Source: Desulfobacterales bacterium
GTDB lineage: Bacteria > Desulfobacterota > Desulfobulbia > Desulfobulbales > BM004
Reading direction: 5' to 3'
Assembly (NCBI GenBank): GCA_012974315.1
Contig: JAAXQI010000216.1
Span: 1 to 37,919, forward strand
Length of the DNA: 37,919 bases
Numbering within the stretch: position 1 is the first letter of the stretch; each line of letters starts with the position of its first letter. A program made the position numbers and the translations under genes. This document shows positions 32,138 through 37,919 of this stretch, piece after piece. Below the pieces are notes generated by a model that saw nothing but the letters and a program-made list of their open reading frames with translations, did not search any database and was not told the origin of the DNA.

Positions 32138-34036
32138 TTAAATGTTGTTCCCCCAGAGTGTTTCTGCCAGTCCCGATGTTCGTGTAATCTGTCGTTTTAC
32201 TGCCCGGCAAAACACATCCTTCCTGCCCCAGATTTCAACCTTTTCTCTGGCTCTTGTAATAGCTGTGTAGAGTAACTCCCTTGTCAGGAGAGGGGAATCC
32301 TGGTCCGGCAGAATGAGCAGCACCCTGTCAAATTCCGATCCCTGGCTCTTATGGACCGTCATGGCAAAAACCGTTTCATGGGCAGGAAGCAGGGGTAAGG
32401 CAATACCCCTGAGGGTCCCTGATTCTTCCCTGAAATAAACTCGCAGTGCGTCTTCCCTGTTTGGATCCGGCAGGATAATTCCGACATCTCCGTTGAAAAG
32501 CTGAAGAGTGTAGTCATTCTGGGTAACCATAACGGGCTGTCCTGCCAGAAAAGAGGGTGCACGCTCACGCTTCAAAGAATTTGTTTTGGAAAGGTTGCCG
32601 CTGGCAAACTGATGCGTCAAAATGGTATTTATTTTTTGCATACCATACGGCCCGCTACGAAGACCGCAGAGGATACGGCAACTGTCCATAACTGCAAAAC
32701 AATCCTCTGGTTCCCGAGTATGCTGCATTGAAACATACTGGGAAAATCCGGACCAGCCTTGCAACTTTCTCTCAAGTTCTGCTGAGGCAGGAATTTCTGA
32801 CCAGGAAACCTGGTTGTTTTCTTCTGCAAGCAGTAGATCCAAGGCTCCATCTTCATCTCCCGCTTTTACAGCCTTACTGAGTCTGGCTATTCCGCTTTCA
32901 TTTGAAAATCTGTAATTTTCAACGAGTTCAACAAACGAATCCTGTAAACCAGGAGAAGGTATTTTTATGGTGCACTTCGATGCAGGTGGAAGGATTTCGA
33001 CCGAGAGCTCCAAAGTTTGCTGGCAGAATGTGTTGGAAAAACAGTTCATAACTTCTGAGCGGCAGATATCACCAAGAACTGAGCCTGGCTGCACAGAGGC
33101 TAACTGGTGTCTGTCGCCAAGAAGAATAAGCCTTGTTAAATCTGGCACTGCCTGCATGAGTTTTGCCATCAAAGGCAGATCAACCATGGAAGCTTCATCA
33201 ATTACTATGACATCCGCAGCAAGATGATTTTCAGTATTATGTCTGAAATATGGAGAATGGGGTATGGTCCCCAGCATTCGATGCAGTGTGGTGGCCTGGG
33301 GCAGCTCTATTGTTTTTTGCAATAAATCTGTTGAGATAATTGCTTCCTGCAGCCGGGAAGCAGCCTTTCCCGTTGGGGCACCTAATAGTATGCGCAATTT
33401 TTGTTTGTCTTCATACTGACCGAGCAACAGGGCAAGAATTTTGGCAACGGTGGAAGTTTTGCCAGTGCCGGGGCCTCCGCTGATAACACTGAATGAACGT
33501 GTGACTGCCATTATGGCTGCAATTTTCTGCCAGTCAGTTTTTCCAGGGGAAGGCGGCTTGAAAAGCTTCTGTACATCCCTTGTAAGCCTGGGGTAATTTA
33601 TATCAGGTAAAACAGTTTTTGCCCGTTCTTGAATGAAATGGAGAATAGATTTTTCGTACTCCCAGTAGCGGCGCAGATACAGTCTGCCTCCAAGGTCAAG
33701 AACAAGGGGTGTGTTTCCCTGGCCATGTCCGACCAGGCCACTCTTCATGAGTTGCTCGGCCCAGTCAGAAAAAGCCGGGCAGACAAATTGTTCAGAGACA
33801 TCTTCATGGGAGTTTAGGGGAAGAACCTTTCCTGCGTACTCTGCAAGATCAAGGCAGATGTTGCCTTCACCTGTCTTGTAGCTGACAAGTGCAGCAGCCA
33901 GGGGAACTCCAGGGGAGTTAGTTTGCGCCAACCTTGCTATGAAATTGGCAAAGTGGATATCAAGGCTTGAAAACAGATTAGTATCTGAAAGTATTGCCTG
34001 GTGGCTCTTATTCGTATGAGTTATTCCAAGTGTCAT
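32138..34036 (-). CDS. recD: Exodeoxyribonuclease V alpha subunit RecD
   Basis: 632 residues. Superfamily 1 helicase motifs: Walker A SGGPGTGKTSTVAK near 187-200, VIDEASMVD near 270, LLGDRHQLASV near 300, and at the C-terminus MTVHKSQGSEFD near 558 and LLYTAITRAREKVEIW near 590. The N-terminal ~150 residues form the RecD1-type domain. RecD is the fast 5'-3' helicase of RecBCD. It is 24 bp downstream of recB, the usual order. recC is not in the window; it would lie upstream of the real recB beyond the suspected chimera point. Confidence 0.94.
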   Translation of the reverse strand: MTLGITHTNKSHQAILSDTNLFSSLDIHFANFIARLAQTNSPGVPLAAALVSYKTGEGNICLDLAEYAGKVLPLNSHEDVSEQFVCPAFSDWAEQLMKSGLVGHGQGNTPLVLDLGGRLYLRRYWEYEKSILHFIQERAKTVLPDINYPRLTRDVQKLFKPPSPGKTDWQKIAAIMAVTRSFSVISGGPGTGKTSTVAKILALLLGQYEDKQKLRILLGAPTGKAASRLQEAIISTDLLQKTIELPQATTLHRMLGTIPHSPYFRHNTENHLAADVIVIDEASMVDLPLMAKLMQAVPDLTRLILLGDRHQLASVQPGSVLGDICRSEVMNCFSNTFCQQTLELSVEILPPASKCTIKIPSPGLQDSFVELVENYRFSNESGIARLSKAVKAGDEDGALDLLLAEENNQVSWSEIPASAELERKLQGWSGFSQYVSMQHTREPEDCFAVMDSCRILCGLRSGPYGMQKINTILTHQFASGNLSKTNSLKRERAPSFLAGQPVMVTQNDYTLQLFNGDVGIILPDPNREDALRVYFREESGTLRGIALPLLPAHETVFAMTVHKSQGSEFDRVLLILPDQDSPLLTRELLYTAITRAREKVEIWGRKDVFCRAVKRQITRTSGLAETLWGNNI

Positions 34037-34060
34037 GGTGTTGTGGATTCTTAATTTCAG

Positions 34061-37000
34061 CTAGCTGCTTTTTGCAAGAAGCGTTTCCGTAAAATTTTCT
34101 ATCATGGAGGGGTCAGGAAGGTCGTAGAAAATGGAGTGACCTGGTCCCTGGTTTTGATCAACACCTCTTAAGAAAATATAAAAAGCCCCACCGAAATGGG
34201 TTTCATACCGGTATTCAGGTAAACGATTTTTCAGGTAAAGGTGCAGGGCAATACAGTAAAGATGGTATTGCAGAAAGTAGAATCCCGAATATATTGCATC
34301 AGTCAATCTGTCGTTATGATAATTCTCAACATGGGAACCAAGGTAATTGGATTTCCAGTCCACCAGATAGAATTTGCCCTGAAATTCAAAGACAAGATCG
34401 ATAAATCCTTTCATGAAGCCCCTGGCAGGAGAAAATGTCAGTCTATCGAGTTGCTGCTCCATGAGAGATCCGGTCATGGAAGAAGTGTTTTTCATACTAT
34501 GCTGGCTGAAAACGGTTTTTAAACTTTCAGGGGTTATCCGGGAGAGCGGAAAATAGAATTCCAGCTCATGCAGACAGTTATTTGAGGAAATACTGGAAAG
34601 TGTCAGGTCTGGAATATTTTTATGCAGAACAACCTTGCTCAGATTGATAAGCATTTCAACTATGGCAGGATGCCAGGCTGGATCATATCCGAAGGAGAGG
34701 AGTTTTTCGTATATGATTTTATCCGTTGCAGTTTGATTGACTGCGCCAAAGTCAACCTGTTCAAGTAGTTCATGCAGCATGGTTCCCGCTTCAGCTCCAT
34801 GGGGAAAGGAAAAAATGTCATGTTTTACTTCCCCGTGGAACTGGTGGTTTTGCTCTTCATCCGGTTTTTGTATTGCAGAAAAATCATCCTGCCCTGGAAT
34901 AACTTCCTGAATATCTGAAGTGAATTGTTCCGCTGCTGATTTATAGGTTGCGAGGGCTGAAAAGCTGCTGATTTTCCAGTCAGAAGCTATGGTGCCGGTA
35001 AAACTCCTGGGGTTGAGTGGAATGGATTCGTTTTCTGTTTGAAAGGGATAGGTCCCAACCTTCTCAAAGACAGAAGATAGCCTGATCGTGCCTTCAGAAT
35101 CCTCGGCCAGTTCTTTAAGATCAGCAAGAAAATTGTTGTCTGACAACTTCAGAAACCTGGCCGCAGTTTTTTGGATAAGATCATTGTCAGCCTTGAGGGC
35201 TGTATCAGCTTGCTGTGGAACTGCGGTCTCCGCAACTCCTTGATGCAGGAGGTAGGCAGGTGCAGAGGATTCAGCTCCTTTGATCTGACCCCACACAAGA
35301 TAGCAGCGATGGATAGCCCTGGTAACGGCAACATAGAGCAGTCGGAGGTTTTCAGCCATTTCCTCCTGCATGGCCAGCTGCAGGTGTGTTTCCAACTCCG
35401 GAGAACCTCCATCAAAGATAAGCTCTGTCCTGTTGTCAGTTTTTTTCTGCTGGTGAAAAATACATCCTTTGCCGGGGGGTAATCTTGAGCCTTCCCAGGT
35501 GAATGGACAGAAGACCACGGAATATTCAAGGCCTTTTGCCTTATGAATTGTAACAATTTTTACTCGGTCAGCGTCACTTTCCAACCGCAGCTGCTGTTCA
35601 GTGGTTTTAGCCTGATCTCCTGCCAGCCGGTCATGCAGGTATCCCAGCAGTGCTGTCATGTTCATACCTTGTTCACATGCCTCCTGGTGGAGAATTTCTG
35701 CAAGGTGCAGGATATTGGTGAGGCTGCGCTCGCCATTTTCAAAACCAAGAATTTTTGCCCGTATCCGGTTTTCAGCCATAATGGTCCAGAACATCTGTAT
35801 AAAACCGTAACGGTTCCATAGTGCATGGTAGGCTTTGAAACGTGTCAGCCAGTGCTCAATAACTCCTTCAGTTGCAGAAGAAGATAATTCAATATCATTT
35901 GCCTGCAGGCCAATCAGACGGGTAAGGAGCCCGGTTTTTACTTTGCGTATGTCGTGTGGTGCTGCAACAGCTTCAAGCAGCAGTGCAATTTCCCTGGCTT
36001 CGTCGGAAGTAAATAAATTGTCTCCGCTGTGCAAAACACTGGGCACCTGACATTTTGTCAGAGCCTGCTGCATTTTTCTGGCTTCATCATTTTTTCGCAC
36101 CAGAATTGCAATGTCCCCTGGATGGAGTTTTTCGCCGTTAATGCAGGCCCTGTTTTCTGCAGCAAGAGTAAGGAGCCTTGTGACTTCTGAAGCGACAGCA
36201 GTAATGATGGTTCGCCGGGCAGTGGTTTTGGTTAGATGGACCGTTTTCTTATTTGCCGAACGTACAGTTTCTTCTTTAACCGGTGAGTTATCCAGGTGCC
36301 ATAATATAAAAGGGGCTTCCTGTTGGCCATCGATGGTCAGGCATTCCGGTTGTATTTTTGGGGCTGAGGATACAGGCTGAAATGAAATAGCATCAAAGAT
36401 AAAAGGTTTCTGACTCCTGCCAAATAAAGTATTAGCCGCTGTTACAAGTTCAGGGATTGAGCGGTGATTGACACCTAAGGTGTAGTGGGAAACAAGTCTG
36501 GATGCAGCAGCATCCATATAGGTAAAAATGTCAGCTCCCCGAAAGCTGTAAATTGCCTGTTTGGGGTCACCAATGAGAAAAAGAAGGGACTGTTTTTTGT
36601 ATATTGCTGAGAAAATTTCAAACTGTAAAGGGTCAGTATCCTGAAATTCGTCAATCAGAACAGCCGGGTATTTCTGTGCCACTGCGCGGGCAAAATCCGG
36701 TCCTCCTGGTCCTGAAAAAGCTTCATGGAGTCTCCGGAGCAGATCGTCAAAAGAAAAGATGTTGTCCCTTTTTTTTCGCAGGTCGAACTCATGATAGAAA
36801 TTGTCGGTGAGTTTCTTTTTAATAGCCAGGAGACATCGGTCATACTGGCTCGACAGGTTGGATTGAATCTGCAGCAGGTTTTCGCAGATTTCATAGAAAG
36901 GTAATATATTGGGAGTTTCATTTAACTTGGTAGCAGCACTTATCTTGCTGCTGGTGAAGTATGCAAATGCATCAAACAGGTAAAGGGAAGGACGGCAGGA

Positions 37001-37468
37001 GGCTGCCATATCATCCATACCAGTTAACATTTCTGGAATTCGTGTTTTTTTATAAATGTTTCGTTTGAGTCCATTTGAGTTAAGCATGTCCTGGCTAACG
37101 TCACTGCGGGCAGAGCCCCATGCCGTACAGACAGTTCTGTAAGCTTCAACAAATTCAACTTCGTTTTCCGAGAGATGATCACAGCCCTCTTTAAGCTCAA
37201 TAGCAGGGATGAATTGCAATGACGGCCTGGGGAGGAAAGGGGCGAGAAAGTCAAGCAGCACATCGGGGTTAAGTTTATCGCTTCCATATTCAGTAAAGAG
37301 GTTTGATCTCCGGTAGAAATTCCGGCGCCAGAAATCTTCGATAATCTCCTGTATGAGATACGACTGGTCAGCTACAAGTTCTGTATCAAAAAGGGTGTTG
37401 CTCTCAAAGCTGTTTTCAAGAAGCATCCGCTGGCAGAAGCTGTGAATGGTGAAGATGGCAGCCTCGTC
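34061..37468 (-). CDS. recB: Exodeoxyribonuclease V beta subunit RecB, N-terminus missing
   Basis: About 1135 residues follow the join. RecB starts in the middle at DEAAIFTIHSFCQRML, about 130 residues into the normal protein. The Walker A / motif I segment is therefore absent. Present are motif II VLIDEFQDTDPLQ, motif III IGDPKQAIYSFRGADI, IVTIHKAKGLEY (motif V) and LYVAVTRAIH (motif VI). The C-terminal PD-(D/E)XK nuclease has GFIDLVFEFQGKFYLVDWKSN. Without Walker A the helicase could not work, and the upstream part is SurE. A mis-join is the best reading. RecD lies 24 bp downstream and RecC is missing. Confidence 0.9.
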   Translation of the reverse strand, partial: DEAAIFTIHSFCQRMLLENSFESNTLFDTELVADQSYLIQEIIEDFWRRNFYRRSNLFTEYGSDKLNPDVLLDFLAPFLPRPSLQFIPAIELKEGCDHLSENEVEFVEAYRTVCTAWGSARSDVSQDMLNSNGLKRNIYKKTRIPEMLTGMDDMAASCRPSLYLFDAFAYFTSSKISAATKLNETPNILPFYEICENLLQIQSNLSSQYDRCLLAIKKKLTDNFYHEFDLRKKRDNIFSFDDLLRRLHEAFSGPGGPDFARAVAQKYPAVLIDEFQDTDPLQFEIFSAIYKKQSLLFLIGDPKQAIYSFRGADIFTYMDAAASRLVSHYTLGVNHRSIPELVTAANTLFGRSQKPFIFDAISFQPVSSAPKIQPECLTIDGQQEAPFILWHLDNSPVKEETVRSANKKTVHLTKTTARRTIITAVASEVTRLLTLAAENRACINGEKLHPGDIAILVRKNDEARKMQQALTKCQVPSVLHSGDNLFTSDEAREIALLLEAVAAPHDIRKVKTGLLTRLIGLQANDIELSSSATEGVIEHWLTRFKAYHALWNRYGFIQMFWTIMAENRIRAKILGFENGERSLTNILHLAEILHQEACEQGMNMTALLGYLHDRLAGDQAKTTEQQLRLESDADRVKIVTIHKAKGLEYSVVFCPFTWEGSRLPPGKGCIFHQQKKTDNRTELIFDGGSPELETHLQLAMQEEMAENLRLLYVAVTRAIHRCYLVWGQIKGAESSAPAYLLHQGVAETAVPQQADTALKADNDLIQKTAARFLKLSDNNFLADLKELAEDSEGTIRLSSVFEKVGTYPFQTENESIPLNPRSFTGTIASDWKISSFSALATYKSAAEQFTSDIQEVIPGQDDFSAIQKPDEEQNHQFHGEVKHDIFSFPHGAEAGTMLHELLEQVDFGAVNQTATDKIIYEKLLSFGYDPAWHPAIVEMLINLSKVVLHKNIPDLTLSSISSNNCLHELEFYFPLSRITPESLKTVFSQHSMKNTSSMTGSLMEQQLDRLTFSPARGFMKGFIDLVFEFQGKFYLVDWKSNYLGSHVENYHNDRLTDAIYSGFYFLQYHLYCIALHLYLKNRLPEYRYETHFGGAFYIFLRGVDQNQGPGHSIFYDLPDPSMIENFTETLLAKSS

Positions 37469-37876
37469 ATAATATTCAACCTCACGGCTGTGAATGGACA
37501 CTGCCATGGCCAGGATACCGTATAAAGTCGCCTCCTTGGCCGCTGCAACCGTTCCGGAATAATTTAAATTGGCGCCCACATTGGCCCCGGGATTAATCCC
37601 GGCAACCACCACGTCCGGTCGGGTGGGAAGTATTTCCAGTATCGCCAGTTTAATGCAATCAGCCGGAGTTCCGTTTACAGCATACCCGTTGTATCCGCCA
37701 TTTAACGAAATTTTGGTTGCTCGCAGCGGTTGATTCAAGGTGATAGCATGCCCGATGGCACTGCGTTCGCGATCCGGGGCGACAACAGTCACTCGGTGGT
37801 TTTTGGCAAAGCTTTTGTAAAGCGCCCACAGCCCCTGGGCATAGATGCCGTCATCATTGGTCAAAAGTACGTTCAT
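37469..37876 (-). pseudogene. surE: N-terminal half of SurE joined in frame to RecB
   Basis: From ATG 37876 the first ~136 residues are 5'/3'-nucleotidase SurE: MNVLLTNDDG (metal Asp pair), YAVNGTPADCIKLA, AGINPGANVG and YSGTVAAAKEA. SurE is normally ~250 residues. Here it stops at SIHSREVEYYDEAA and RecB sequence follows at once. Both families have a D-x-A-A-like stretch at this point, so the shared codons form a ~12-15-bp microhomology. The frame is open from a TTG at 37909, but the ATG at 37876 is the real SurE start. Confidence 0.85.
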
Positions 37877-37894
37877 ATCAACACCGGGGTTGAG

Positions 37895-37918
37895 CGGTTC
37901 AGGGTTCAAGGTTCCAGG
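37895..37918. repeat. Short GGTTCAAGG-like direct repeats at contig end
   Basis: GGTTCAGG, GTTCAAGG and TTCCAGG follow each other at the right edge. Short unit arrays of this kind are common assembly break points. The full array is not visible. Confidence 0.5.
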
Positions 37919-37919
37919 T

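Noticed and set aside
34061..37909. SurE-RecB as a new nuclease-helicase system
   Set aside because: Both halves lack essential parts and meet at microhomology; the other lesions and the adapter favour a chimera.
1..37919. CRISPR array, rRNA, prophage or complete insertion sequence
   Set aside because: No regularly spaced repeats, rRNA sequence, phage genes or transposase ORF were found; only small non-coding elements.

Overview
The window looks like one contig from a Gram-negative, Sec-encoding bacterium of the Desulfobacterota, most likely a Desulfobulbales-type sulfate reducer or sulfur disproportionator. This is inferred from the lipid A genes lpxD/fabZ/lpxA/lpxI, selB, an IspH-UbiA fusion, a cdaA-ybbR-glmM operon and the style of the small inverted-repeat elements. 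No 16S or other rRNA gene is present, so the assignment is not proven. The first 19 bases are the Nextera/Tn5 mosaic-end adapter, and both contig ends run into short direct repeats.

Left part (56-8862, all minus strand, read right to left): a cell-envelope amino-sugar cluster. Its order is glmS, a UDP-HexNAc 6-dehydrogenase, a NamZ/DUF1343 exo-N-acetylmuramidase, lpxD, a broken fabZ, lpxA, lpxI and a MurU-like sugar-phosphate nucleotidyltransferase. GlmS feeds the UDP-GlcNAc pool, the Lpx enzymes spend it on lipid A, the dehydrogenase on surface polysaccharide, and the NamZ and MurU-like genes may recover MurNAc. 9185-10753 (plus): pyrE, a small dual-CXXC protein, a ferredoxin, a 124-bp element with perfect 17-bp terminal inverted repeats, and dgkA. 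10761-15918 (minus): hflX (apparently an AUC start overlapping selB), selB, a metallo-beta-lactamase-fold hydrolase and mrp/apbC. 15919-19686: an Hsp20 gene bracketed by repeat elements, lon and a small Cys-rich protein.

Middle and right part: a DUF2156 acyltransferase-like gene and a small unknown gene (minus); then ispH-ubiA, ftsY, a membrane TerB-DnaJ protein, a MITE-like insertion with a 10-bp target duplication, an aminotransferase and a damaged PMT/TPR glycosyltransferase (plus). The convergent c-di-AMP operon cdaA-ybbR-glmM (minus) follows, then a nitroreductase (plus), and recD and recB (minus). The RecB reading frame is fused in frame to the N-terminal half of SurE.

Three genes carry lesions of one kind: an internal loss or join at a short shared sequence. 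These are fabZ (active-site segment missing, out of frame), the PMT gene (apparent internal deletion plus frameshift) and surE::recB (join at a shared YDEAA-coding stretch). Together with the adapter, this points to low-input or amplified DNA, or to assembly collapse, rather than new biology. The surE-recB 'fusion' should be treated as a probable chimera. The most credible biological points are the small mobile elements, the hflX AUC start, the IspH-UbiA fusion, the Gram-negative cdaA-ybbR-glmM operon and the possible cytoplasmic MurNAc salvage pair. No tRNA, rRNA, CRISPR array or complete insertion sequence was seen.
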